A stretch of DNA of 64,000 nt from Commensalibacter papalotli (GTDB taxonomy: Bacteria > Pseudomonadota > Alphaproteobacteria > Acetobacterales > Acetobacteraceae), in NCBI RefSeq assembly GCF_947179115.1, contig NZ_CAMXCI010000003.1, positions 1 to 64,000 on the forward strand, written 5' to 3'. Position numbers and translations under genes: made by a program. This document shows positions 33,613 to 42,963 of this stretch, piece by piece. The notes under the pieces are model-generated. The model was not told where the DNA came from, searched no databases, and was given only the letters and a program-made list of their open reading frames with translations. How positions within the stretch are numbered: the stretch's first letter is position 1; each line of letters starts with the position of its first letter.

Positions 33613-33915
33613 AGAGCATTTTTTCTTGTGGATAAGTTTGTTGAAAAGTAATGAATAACTTTGGTAAAAAGACAAATGAGTACGTTAATGTACCGTTAAT
33701 TGCCATAAATTCGTGCGAAAATCGTAGCTTTATATCAGGAAAATCAAGCCTTGTAGAGAATTAGTCTTTGTACAGAGTACAGAATTCATAATCAAGAATA
33801 ATAGATGTGTACAATTTTTAAATATTTATATTTTGCTAATAGGTAAAAACCAAGTCATTCTTTATTCGGTATAGTATAAAATAACTTTAAATAATTAACG
33901 TAAATGGGGTTATGA
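33613..33915. other. Intergenic stretch, nothing recognised
   Basis: About 300 bases between the secreted protein gene and the FRG remnant. AT-rich; no open frame with a ribosome binding site and no strong hairpin seen. Confidence 0.5.
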
Positions 33916-34273
33916 ATGTCTGAAATAATAATTAAAAATGTGACTCAATTTGTTGAAGCCATTCGTAATATTGCAAAAAACGATCAAATAGAATTATTTT
34001 TTCGTGGTCATGCGGATCGTGCTTATGTTGCTGAACCTGTGATTTTCGAAATAAAGAACATCTGAAAAACAAAAAGCATTTGTTTAATGATATGATTACC
34101 CAATGCTCCGAAGAGTTCAAAGATTGTCAATATACATTTGAATAACTTGTTAAATGCAACATTACGGCCTGCCTAGGAGGCTGCTTGACATTACCAGTAA
34201 TGCGTTGGTTGCTTTGTATTTTGCTTGTTGTTCTTTGAGTGGTGAAGCGGATTGTAAAGATGGTCAGGGTTAA
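33916..34273 (+). pseudogene. FRG-domain protein remnant
   Basis: Three consecutive pieces in different frames rebuild an FRG domain. 33916-34065 gives IELFFRGHADRAYVAEPVIF. A shift near 34050 leads into RNKEHLKNKKHLFNDMITQC. After a stop near 34140 and another shift comes MQHYGLPRRLLDITSNALVA up to a stop at 34271-34273. The FRGH and QHYGLPxRLLDxT motifs define the family, often seen in phage and defence regions. At least two frameshifts and one nonsense codon make it inactive. Confidence 0.82.
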
Positions 34274-34278
34274 AAGAT

Positions 34279-35228
34279 AAATCCATCATCATATGGCCAG
34301 ATCATGACCAAGCAGGAGAAGAGAGTTTGCAAGCGATCTTGCTGAGATTTTATATGAGATTGGCATTCAATCCCTTTGTAAAGTTACTTTACCAACAAAT
34401 TTACCCAATTTAGCACCTTAACAGACTGGCAAGAGCATATTGGTAACTATCTTATTGGTAATTCTCGATTAATATTCTTTGGCAGGGAGTTTGCTGGAGA
34501 TGACTCATATTGCTGGGGGTGGAGATTACATCTGGTCGGGAAAAGCCAATCAGGTAAAAGCACAGCTTTATTTGTTGCAGCATCAATCTGGGGAAAAGGT
34601 GCAAGAGATGGACAAGTCAGAAGTTGGCGACATACAGGTAATGGATTGGAAGGGATCGCCAATGAAACTTCTGATTTATGTTTGATCTTAGATGAATTTG
34701 GTGAAGCCTCAGCCAAAGAGATTGGCGATATTATCTATATGCTTGCTAATGCCATTGGCAAAGGCAGAGCCAATGAACTAGGCAATGCACGCGAAAACTC
34801 TTATCGAACCACGCAACCAGCACAGATGGTGCGATCAGAACCATTACCCAGCGTTGTGCGTTGATTAAATAAGCGGGATTATTGGCGGTTGAGTATGGAA
34901 TATTCTCTTTTGATAAAACCACTATTACCCAAAAGCACTGAAAAATGCTTCAAAGACTGGATCAGCCATAATCCAAATATGCAAGAACTTCAAGAAAAAA
35001 AAGATCTTGCATATCAAACATTATCTCGAAACCCATGGAGCCAATCGGTTTATTGATATTACGTTCGCAGACACCGACCGAACACCCAACCGCGTTCGAT
35101 ATAAAAAAAAAAATACTAACGGTGTGTTTGATTATTTGATCCTTGCACAAAATTGTGAAAAGGAAGTGTGTAAAGGGTTTAATGCTAAAGAAGTAGCAAA
35201 AGCATTAAAGAAACAGGGGGGAGTGTAG
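34279..35228 (+). pseudogene. Toprim-primase / DUF927 helicase remnant
   Basis: Fragments in several frames in the order of a phage or island primase-helicase. First is a Toprim piece IIIWPDHDQAGEESLQAIL (about 34280-34346), continuing in another frame as ILYEIGIQSLCKVTLPTNLP. Next is a DUF927 ATPase core with HLVGKSQSGKSTALF (about 34530) and LCLILDEFGEASAKEIGDII (about 34680), then a stop at 34862. Last is a C-terminal piece 35007-35228 (HGANRFIDI, NRVRYKKK, EVCKGFNAKEVAKALKKQGG). It was once the replication protein of an integrated element. Confidence 0.8.
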
Positions 35229-35587
35229 GGAGTGTGATCTAACCAGCTATATAACTCACTATTCCAAGCATAGGATTAACATGCATTTGTCACATCAAAG
35301 CCAGTATTATCGAGTATGAATAAAATGATTTAAAACCTCAAAAAACCACTGGGGAGCACTAGGGAAGAACAATCAAATAAAAAATTATTATAAATCAATT
35401 TCTTATAAAATACTCCCCACGCTCCTCAGCCTCCCCAAGGAAAATAAAAAAGTTTTAATAATCTTATTTATGAATAACCTCTTGGGTGATTTATTTAATT
35501 TGAGATGATTTTGATTTGATTATTTGATATGTTTTTTAGTGAGAATAACACCTTGAATTATATTCAACTCATAGGAATAACGTGATC
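35229..35587. other. Intergenic stretch before the restriction-modification locus
   Basis: About 360 bases without a supported gene, between the decayed primase and hsdM. It should hold the hsd promoter, but I see no confident -35/-10 pair. Confidence 0.4.
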
Positions 35588-37132
35588 ATGAATACCAGTA
35601 TCCAACAACGTGCCGAATTACAACGTCGTATTTGGCAAATTGCGAACGAAGTTCGGGGGTCTGTGGATGGTTGGGATTTTAAACAATATGTTCTTGGCAC
35701 GTTATTTTATCGCTTTATTAGTGAAAATTTTACGCAACATATGGAACAAGATGACGAGGATGTTCATTATGCAACATTACCTGACGATGTTATCACGGCG
35801 GAAATCAAAGCGGATGCAATTAAGGTTAAGGGCTATTTTATGTATCCCAGCCAGCTTTTTACCAATGTCGCCAAAGCAGCACATACAAATGACAGTTTGA
35901 ATACGGATTTAAAACAAATATTTGATTCCATAGAAGGGTCAGCCAATGGCTATCCATCAGAAAAAGATATCAAAGGATTATTTGCGGATTTTGATACGAC
36001 CAGCAATCGGTTGGGCAATACAGTTGCCGAGAAAAACAAACGCTTGGCGGCGGTTTTAAAAGGGGTTGCGGATTTAAATTTTGGCGAATTTGCGGATAAT
36101 CATATTGATTTGTTTGGCGATGCTTACGAGTTTCTGATTTCCAATTATGCGGCGAATGCTGGGAAATCAGGGGGTGAGTTCTTTACCCCACAACATGTTT
36201 CTAAATTGATTGCTAAACTGGCATTGCATGGTCAGGAAGCTGTAAACAAAATCTATGACCCTGCGGCGGGATCGGGATCATTATTATTGCAGGCAAAAAA
36301 GCAATTTGATGAACATATCATTCAAGAGGGTTTTTTCGGGCAAGAAATTAATCATACGACCTATAACCTTGCTCGTATGAATATGTTTTTACATAATATT
36401 AATTATGATAAATTTAATATGGCGTTGGGAAATACGTTACTTGATCCACAATTTGGAGATGATAAACCCTTTGACGCTATTGTTTCCAACCCACCTTATT
36501 CAGTCAAATGGATTGGTTCGGATGATCCAACCTTGATCAATGATGATCGATTTGCGCCTGCGGGGGTGTTGGCACCGAAATCCAAAGCAGATTTTGCTTT
36601 TGTCATGCATGCATTGGCGTATTTATCCCCAAAGGGCAGAGCAGCGATTGTTTGTTTTCCAGGGATTTTTTACCGAGGGGGCGCGGAACAGAAAATTCGC
36701 CAATATTTAGTGGATAATAATTTTGTTGAAGCCGTGATTTCTTTGGCGCCAAATTTATTTTTTGGCACCTCAATTGCGGTGAATATTTTGGTGTTGTCGA
36801 AACATAAATATGAGTATGAGACGAAATTTATTGATGCCAGCAAATTATTTAAAAAAGAGACCAATAATAATATTCTGACAGAAGCCCATATTGCAGAGAT
36901 TTTGAAATTATTTGATCAAAAAGAAGATCAGACCTATTTTTCCAAAACGGTCAGGAACGAAGATATTGCCGAGAATGGTTATAATCTATCGGTCAGTTCT
37001 TATGTCGAGGCAGAGGACACACGTGAGAAAATAGATATTACCCAATTAAATGCGGACATTAAGGAAACCGTTGCCAAGATTGATACGCTTCGCACGCAAA
37101 TTGATGCCATCATCGCGGAGATTGAGGCATGA
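35588..37132 (+). CDS. hsdM: Type I restriction-modification DNA methyltransferase subunit
   Basis: A 514-aa HsdM. With HsdS it methylates adenine within the recognition sequence. N-terminal bundle: LQRRIWQIANEVRGSVDGWD and FKQYVLGTLFYRFISE. AdoMet motif I: YDPAAGSGSLLL (about 221-232). Catalytic motif IV: NPPYS (about 300-304). The length and the N-terminus place it in the IC (EcoR124/prr) type. The start is the ATG at 35588; a GTG at 35582 is also possible given AGGA at 35573. It overlaps hsdS by 4 bases. Confidence 0.93.
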   Translation: MNTSIQQRAELQRRIWQIANEVRGSVDGWDFKQYVLGTLFYRFISENFTQHMEQDDEDVHYATLPDDVITAEIKADAIKVKGYFMYPSQLFTNVAKAAHTNDSLNTDLKQIFDSIEGSANGYPSEKDIKGLFADFDTTSNRLGNTVAEKNKRLAAVLKGVADLNFGEFADNHIDLFGDAYEFLISNYAANAGKSGGEFFTPQHVSKLIAKLALHGQEAVNKIYDPAAGSGSLLLQAKKQFDEHIIQEGFFGQEINHTTYNLARMNMFLHNINYDKFNMALGNTLLDPQFGDDKPFDAIVSNPPYSVKWIGSDDPTLINDDRFAPAGVLAPKSKADFAFVMHALAYLSPKGRAAIVCFPGIFYRGGAEQKIRQYLVDNNFVEAVISLAPNLFFGTSIAVNILVLSKHKYEYETKFIDASKLFKKETNNNILTEAHIAEILKLFDQKEDQTYFSKTVRNEDIAENGYNLSVSSYVEAEDTREKIDITQLNADIKETVAKIDTLRTQIDAIIAEIEA

Positions 37133-38346
37133 GCGATCTTATTGCGAAGTTACTGCAAGGGAAGAGTGTTGAGTGGAAAAAAGTTATAGATATATTTATA
37201 TTAAAAAATGGCTATACACCTAGTAAAGCAAAAAATGAGTATTGGACAGATGGAACGATACCTTGGTTTCGTATGGAAGATTTGCGTGCAAATGGTAGCA
37301 TTCTAAATGATGCTGTTCAAAAAGTGCATCAAAGTGGAATAAAAGGGAAATTATTTTCTGCTAACTCGATTATTATGGCTACCACGGCAACAATAGGCGA
37401 ACATGCACTAATTACCGTTGATTATTTAAGCAATCAACAGTTCACTAATTTTTCTATTAAAGAAGAGTTTAACAATAAATTAGATATAAAATTTGTTTAT
37501 TATTATTTCTTTATTTTAGATCAAAAAGCAAAACAAGATATTAGCACTTCCAGTTTTCCATCTGTGCAAATGGAAAGGTTAAAAAAATGGGATTTTCCAA
37601 TTCCACCTTTATCGGTGCAGGAAGAGATTGTGCGGATTTTGGACGCATTTACCACCCATACCGCAGAGCTTACCGCAGAGCTTACCGCAGAGCTTACCAT
37701 GCGTCAAAAACAATACAACCATTATCGTGACACCTTACTCGCCTTCCAAGACGGCCAAGCCGAATGGAAAACTTTGGGTGAGGTTGGGGAATTTATTCGT
37801 GGTAATGGTTTGCAAAAAGCAGATTTTACTGAAACAGGCTTTCCCGCTATACATTATGGTCAAATTTATACAAAATACGGTTTATTTGCTGATAAATCTT
37901 TTGTATTTGTTAGTAATGATTTGGCAAAAAAATTAAGAATAGCAGATAAAAATGATCTTTTGATTGCTACAACATCAGAAAATGATGAGGATGTTTTAAA
38001 ATGTGTGGGATGGCTTGGTGAAAAAATTGCAATTTCAGGCGATATGATATTGTTTAGGCATGATTTAAATGTAAAATATTTAGCGTATTACTTCCAGACT
38101 AAGGTTTTTCAAGCTCAGAAACAGAAATATATTAGTGGAACAAAAGTAAAACGGATTTCAAAAGAAAATATTGCTAAATTCATTATCCCAATACCCCCAT
38201 TATCCGAACAAGAACGCATTGTTGCGATCTTAGACAAATTCGACACCCTAACTACCTCAATTACCGAGGGGTTGCCTCGTGAAATTAAACTGCGTCGACA
38301 ACAATATGAATATTATCGCGAACGACTCCTGAGCTTTCCAAAATAG
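37129..38346 (+). CDS. hsdS: Type I restriction-modification specificity subunit with (TAEL)3 spacer
   Basis: A 405-aa HsdS with two target recognition domains (about residues 15-150 and 215-365), each followed by a conserved helical region (PIPPLSVQEEIVRILDAF and PIPPLSEQERIVAILDKF). The central conserved region contains TAEL three times in a row (about 178-189), encoded by 12-bp repeats at 37660-37695. In EcoR124-type enzymes two or three TAEL copies set the length of the non-specific spacer in the target. The recognition sequence cannot be read here. The stop is followed 14 bases later by the prrC-like gene. Confidence 0.92.
   Translation: MSDLIAKLLQGKSVEWKKVIDIFILKNGYTPSKAKNEYWTDGTIPWFRMEDLRANGSILNDAVQKVHQSGIKGKLFSANSIIMATTATIGEHALITVDYLSNQQFTNFSIKEEFNNKLDIKFVYYYFFILDQKAKQDISTSSFPSVQMERLKKWDFPIPPLSVQEEIVRILDAFTTHTAELTAELTAELTMRQKQYNHYRDTLLAFQDGQAEWKTLGEVGEFIRGNGLQKADFTETGFPAIHYGQIYTKYGLFADKSFVFVSNDLAKKLRIADKNDLLIATTSENDEDVLKCVGWLGEKIAISGDMILFRHDLNVKYLAYYFQTKVFQAQKQKYISGTKVKRISKENIAKFIIPIPPLSEQERIVAILDKFDTLTTSITEGLPREIKLRRQQYEYYRERLLSFPK
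37660..37695 (+). repeat. Three perfect 12-bp repeats coding TAEL in hsdS
   Basis: The unit ACCGCAGAGCTT occurs at 37660-37671, 37672-37683 and 37684-37695, in frame. Copy-number change by 12 bp would alter spacer recognition without breaking the gene. Confidence 0.95.
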
Positions 38347-38360
38347 TGGGGGATATATAA

Positions 38361-39473
38361 ATGGGAAAAACGCTAAAAGAAATAGCGCAAGATTTAAAAG
38401 ATTCCAAGAAAAAAGTGCAACTCATTTATGCTTTTAATGGCACAGGGAAAACTCGTTTATCTCGTGAATTTAAAAATTTAATCAATGGTGACCCTGATCA
38501 AGAACTGACTAGAAATAAACTGATATATTATAACGCCTATACAGAGGATCTGTTTTTTTGGGATAATGATTCGGATGGAGATACCGTTTATACATTACGA
38601 ATTCAAAAAAATTCTTTTATAAAATGGGTGCTAGAGGACGAAGGAAAAGAGGGGTCTATGACTGATTATTTTCAAAGATATGTTCATAAAAATTTAACTC
38701 CAATTTTTGAAGAAGTATTCTCTAAAGTTACTTTTTCTTTTGAAGGAGGTAATGATAACCAAACAAAAAAAATTAAAATTTCAAAAGGTGAGGAAAGCTG
38801 TTTTATTTGGAGTATTTTTTATACCCTTATCGAACAGATTGTCGCAGAGCTTAATATTCCTGAAATAGATAATCGTTCGACCCACGAATATGATCAACTA
38901 GAATATGTTTTTATTGATGATCCAGTTAGTTCCCTTGATGAAAATCATTTGATTGAATTAGCGGTAGATTTGGCAGTATTAATTAAATCAAGCCAATCTA
39001 AAGAATTAAAATTTATTATTACGACCCATAATCCTCTATTTTATAATGTGTTATATAACGAATTAAGTGCAAAATCTGGAATAATATTACAACAGAATGA
39101 TGATGGAACATTTGAAATTGATGAAAAACAAGGTGATTCAAATCAAAGCTTTTCATATCATTTGTTTTTAAAGACAATATTGGAAGATGCAGTTACTCAG
39201 AAAAATGTTCAAAGATATCATTTCACACTTTTGCGTAATTTATACGAAAAAACAGCTTGTTTTCTTGGCTATCAAAAATGGTCTGAATTATTGCCTGGCG
39301 AAAAACAATTGTATTTATCTAGAATGATTAATTTTACCAGTCATTCTTCATTATCAAACGAACAAATAGCAGAGCCTAATACACAAGAAAAAGAAATGGT
39401 TAATTTTTTATTAAAGCATTTGCTTAATGAATATAATTTTTATCAGAAAGATCAGCAGAAAGTAACAAAATGA
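38361..39473 (+). CDS. prrC: PrrC-like anticodon nuclease, latent tRNA-cutting toxin of the hsd locus
   Basis: A 370-aa protein. The N-terminal two thirds are an ABC-type NTPase: Walker A AFNGTGKT (24-31), signature-like ISKGEES (140-146), Walker B VFIDDPVSSLDE (183-194) and switch-His in ITTHNPLF (about 220-227). The C-terminal part holds Arg292, Glu296 and His328, with the same spacing (0, +4, +36) as the Arg320-Glu324-His356 nuclease triad of E. coli PrrC, in a protein of similar length (396 aa there). Gene order hsdM-hsdS-prrC-hsdR equals the prr locus. In E. coli it is silenced by the hsd complex and, when released, cuts tRNA-Lys. The tRNA target here is unknown. Confidence 0.85.
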   Translation: MGKTLKEIAQDLKDSKKKVQLIYAFNGTGKTRLSREFKNLINGDPDQELTRNKLIYYNAYTEDLFFWDNDSDGDTVYTLRIQKNSFIKWVLEDEGKEGSMTDYFQRYVHKNLTPIFEEVFSKVTFSFEGGNDNQTKKIKISKGEESCFIWSIFYTLIEQIVAELNIPEIDNRSTHEYDQLEYVFIDDPVSSLDENHLIELAVDLAVLIKSSQSKELKFIITTHNPLFYNVLYNELSAKSGIILQQNDDGTFEIDEKQGDSNQSFSYHLFLKTILEDAVTQKNVQRYHFTLLRNLYEKTACFLGYQKWSELLPGEKQLYLSRMINFTSHSSLSNEQIAEPNTQEKEMVNFLLKHLLNEYNFYQKDQQKVTK

Positions 39474-42400
39474 CCGTTGAAACTAAACCCATTGCTGAAA
39501 CCCCTAATTTTATCATTTTGGATAAATATACCAAGATCGAACAGCTGGATGGCTCTTATCAAACTGAAGGGGATCTGGAAAAGGAACTGATCGCGGATTT
39601 ACAAAAACAAGGATACGAGGTTTTACCCAAACAAAGTCATGACCAATTAAAAGCCAATCTGCGTCAGCAACTTCAAAAACTCAATAAGGTTCAATTCTCC
39701 GATCCTGAATGGCAACGGTTTTTAATCGAATATCTGGACAAGCCCAGCGAAAATTTAATCGATAAAACTCGCAAAATTCATGATGATTATATCTATGATT
39801 TTATTTTTGATGATGGGCATCTTCAAAATATTTATTTACTGGATAAAAAAAATCTGTCTCGTAATCATATCCAAGTCATGAACCAATTCGAACAAAAGGG
39901 AACTCATGCCAATCGGTATGATGTCACCCTATTAATCAATGGGTTGCCTTTGGTTCAAATAGAGTTAAAAAAACGCGGCGTTGCAATCCGTGAAGCCTTT
40001 AACCAAGTCCATCGCTATACCAAAGAAAGTTTTAATGCTGAACATTCTTTGTTTAAATATTTACAGATCTTTGTCATCTCTAACGGCACCGATACGCGCT
40101 ATTTTGCCAATACGACTGAACGTAATAAAAATAGTTTTGATTTTTCTATGAATTGGGCAAAATCTGATAATAATGTCATTAAAGATTTAAAAGATTTCAC
40201 CGCGACTTTTTTACAAAAAAATACGTTGTTGAATGTGCTTTGTCATTATTCCGTTTTTGATGTGAATAATATCTTGCTGATTATGCGCCCCTATCAAATT
40301 GCTGCAACTGAACGGATTTTATGGAAGATTAAAAGCTCTTTTTATGCCAAAAATTGGAACAAAAAAGAAAGCGGTGGATATATTTGGCATACGACAGGAT
40401 CAGGCAAAACCTTAACCAGTTTTAAAGCCGCCAGATTGGCCACGGAGCTGGAATTTATTGATAAAGTCTTTTTCGTTGTTGATCGTAAAGACCTTGATTA
40501 TCAAACCATGAAAGAATATCAACGTTTTTCCCCAGACAGCGTTAATGGGTCTAATAATACTGCCGAGTTAAAACGGAATTTGAATAAAGATGATAATAAA
40601 ATCATTGTAACGACTATTCAAAAGCTTAATAACTTAATGAAAAGCGAAGATGATTTGCCCATTTATAACAAGCAAGTTGTCTTTATTTTCGATGAAGCTC
40701 ATCGTTCGCAGTTTGGTGAAGCTCAAAAAAATCTAAACAAGAAATTTAAACAATTTTACCAATTTGGATTTACAGGAACGCCTATTTTTCCAGAAAATGC
40801 CCTGGGGTCAGAAACAACCGCAGGGGTGTTTGGTCGTGAATTGCACTCTTACGTCATTACGGATGCTATACGTGATGAAAAAGTCCTTAAATTCAAAGTC
40901 GATTATAATAATGTCCGTCCTAAATTTAAGGATATCGAAGCCGAACAGGATGAAAAAAAGCTGACCGCAGCTGAAAATAAACAGGCTTTGTTGCATCCTC
41001 AACGAATTGAGGAAATATCAAAATATATCCTAAGCAATTTTAAACAAAAAACACATCGCAGAATGAACGGAACGGGATTTAATGCCATGTTTGCCGTCAG
41101 CAGTGTGGAGGCCGCCAAACAATATTATGAATGTTTTAAAAAATTACAAACGGGCATTGATAAACCACTAAAAATTGCAACGATCTTTTCTTTTGCTGCG
41201 AATGAAGATCAGGATGCTTTTGGGGATATTATCGATGAAAATTTCGAACCCACCGCAATGAATACCAGTTCCAAAGAGTTCCTTGCCAACGCGATTGAAG
41301 ATTATAACCGTTATTTCAAAACAAATTGGAGTATAGAAAGTAAACAATTCCAAGAATATTATAAAGATCTTGCCAAAAAGGTTCAAAGACAAGATATCGA
41401 TTTACTGATTGTTGTTGGGATGTTTTTAACTGGATTTGATGCGCCAACGCTAAACACCTTATTTGTTGATAAAAACTTGCGTTATCATGGATTAATCCAA
41501 GCTTACTCTCGTACTAATCGAATTCATGATGCAACCAAAAGTTTTGGAAATATTGTGACTTTCCGTGATTTGGAACAGCCAACTATTGATGCAATTACAT
41601 TGTTTGGTAATAAAAATACTAAAAATGTGGTTTTGGAAAAAAGTTATGAAGAATATATGGAGGGTTACACCGATCAAGTTACTGGTGAGGCAAGACGTGG
41701 ATATTTAGACATTGTTGAAGAATTACAACAACGTTTTCCTAATCCCGAAGAAATCATTACTGAAAAAGACAAAAAAGATTTTGCCAAATTATTTGGTGAG
41801 TATTTGCGTGCTGATAATATCCTTCAAAACTATGACGAATTTGCCTGTGTACAAGATTTTCAAACGCTTGATGTGGATGATACTCAGGCCGTTGAAGAAT
41901 TTAAGGATAAACATTATTTAAGTGATGATGATTTAGAAAATTTGCAAACTGTTGAAATCCCGCCAGAACGCACCCTCCAAGATTATCGATCAACGTATAA
42001 TGATATTCGGGATTGGTTAAGAAAAGAAAAGTCTAGTCAAGAAAAAGAAAAAACAACCATAGATTGGGATGATATTGTTTTTGAAGTTGATTTGTTAAAA
42101 TCACAAGAAATTAATCTTGATTATATTTTAGAACTCATTTTTGAGCATAATAAAAACGTTAAAGATAAGTCTGTTTTAGTTGAAGAAGTTCGTCGTTTAA
42201 TTCGAGCCAGCCTTGGCAATCGTGCCAAAGAAAGTTTGGTGGTTGATTTTATTAATCAGACCGATTTGGATCAAATTTCTGATAAAGCAAATATTATTGA
42301 TGCTTTTTTTCAATTTGCTCAAGTCGAACAAAAGCGTGAAGCAGAAGAGCTTATAGCGTCTGAGAAATTAACAGAACAAGCTGCAAAACGATATATTACA

Positions 42401-42565
42401 ACCTCTTTAAAACGTGAATATGCCAGTGAAAATGGAACCGAATTAAACGACATATTACCCAAAATGAGTCCATTGAACCCTCAATATCTGATTAAGAAAC
42501 AGACAATTTTTCAAAAAATATCTGCTTTTGTTGAAAAATTTAAAGGTGTTGGAGGGAGGATTTAA
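39470..42565 (+). CDS. hsdR: Type I restriction endonuclease subunit R
   Basis: A 1031-aa HsdR, which with HsdM and HsdS translocates and cuts unmodified DNA. The nuclease motif (E-x-K) is in PLVQIELKKRG (about 162-172), with the following QVHRYTKES. The helicase core has HTTGSGKTLTSFKAARL (about 303-319), IFDEAHRSQFGE (about 406-417), FGFTGTP and, later, VVGMFLTGFDAPTLNTLFVDK with AYSRTNR. The helical C-terminus ends in IFQKISAFVEKFKG. The start overlaps the prrC stop by 4 bases (ATGA). Confidence 0.94.
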   Translation: MTVETKPIAETPNFIILDKYTKIEQLDGSYQTEGDLEKELIADLQKQGYEVLPKQSHDQLKANLRQQLQKLNKVQFSDPEWQRFLIEYLDKPSENLIDKTRKIHDDYIYDFIFDDGHLQNIYLLDKKNLSRNHIQVMNQFEQKGTHANRYDVTLLINGLPLVQIELKKRGVAIREAFNQVHRYTKESFNAEHSLFKYLQIFVISNGTDTRYFANTTERNKNSFDFSMNWAKSDNNVIKDLKDFTATFLQKNTLLNVLCHYSVFDVNNILLIMRPYQIAATERILWKIKSSFYAKNWNKKESGGYIWHTTGSGKTLTSFKAARLATELEFIDKVFFVVDRKDLDYQTMKEYQRFSPDSVNGSNNTAELKRNLNKDDNKIIVTTIQKLNNLMKSEDDLPIYNKQVVFIFDEAHRSQFGEAQKNLNKKFKQFYQFGFTGTPIFPENALGSETTAGVFGRELHSYVITDAIRDEKVLKFKVDYNNVRPKFKDIEAEQDEKKLTAAENKQALLHPQRIEEISKYILSNFKQKTHRRMNGTGFNAMFAVSSVEAAKQYYECFKKLQTGIDKPLKIATIFSFAANEDQDAFGDIIDENFEPTAMNTSSKEFLANAIEDYNRYFKTNWSIESKQFQEYYKDLAKKVQRQDIDLLIVVGMFLTGFDAPTLNTLFVDKNLRYHGLIQAYSRTNRIHDATKSFGNIVTFRDLEQPTIDAITLFGNKNTKNVVLEKSYEEYMEGYTDQVTGEARRGYLDIVEELQQRFPNPEEIITEKDKKDFAKLFGEYLRADNILQNYDEFACVQDFQTLDVDDTQAVEEFKDKHYLSDDDLENLQTVEIPPERTLQDYRSTYNDIRDWLRKEKSSQEKEKTTIDWDDIVFEVDLLKSQEINLDYILELIFEHNKNVKDKSVLVEEVRRLIRASLGNRAKESLVVDFINQTDLDQISDKANIIDAFFQFAQVEQKREAEELIASEKLTEQAAKRYITTSLKREYASENGTELNDILPKMSPLNPQYLIKKQTIFQKISAFVEKFKGVGGRI

Positions 42566-42609
42566 GCAAAAATAATATTCTACAAGATTCGTTATTGAAG
42601 GTAATGATT

Positions 42610-42657
42610 AAACGATTATGATGATTATAATACTTAAAAGTTATTATAATCGTTTTT
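42610..42657 (+). terminator. Terminator after hsdR
   Basis: Stem AAACGATTAT/ATAATCGTTT with an AT-rich interior and T after it, about 45 bases behind the hsdR stop. Confidence 0.65.
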
Positions 42658-42751
42658 AATAACCCATAAAAAGACGAATTCAATCCGTAAGATAGGTTAG
42701 ATCTAATTTTAAAGAAATATATAATAAAATCAACATGTTAAATAACATGGA

Positions 42752-42837
42752 TGGTGGAGGGGGTTGGATTCGAACCAACGTAGACGTACGTCAGCGGATT
42801 TACAGTCCGCCCCCTTTAGCCACTCGGGCACCCCTCC
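42752..42837 (-). tRNA. tRNA-Tyr (anticodon GTA)
   Basis: On the minus strand a complete class II tRNA is visible. The 7-bp acceptor stem is GGAGGGG/CCCCTCC, with discriminator A and an encoded CCA end. The anticodon stem is GCGGA/TCCGC with loop CTGTAAA and anticodon GTA. There is a long variable arm and the T-loop GGTTCGAATCC. It flanks the restriction island, so it may be an integration target, but no second copy of its 3' end is visible in the window. Confidence 0.95.
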
Positions 42838-42963
42838 GTATAAGATACGAGGTTAATAACAGGTTTATTTATCAATTGTCAATAAGAGAAATAGATTTCT
42901 CTGGAGAAATTTGTTATTTTTTTATAAAGTCCTATTTTTTAATAATTTAAAGATTGATATTTC

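Noticed and set aside
42752..42837. tRNA-Tyr as the attachment site of the restriction island
   Set aside because: No repeated copy of the tRNA 3' end and no integrase next to it was seen, so I do not claim an attachment site.
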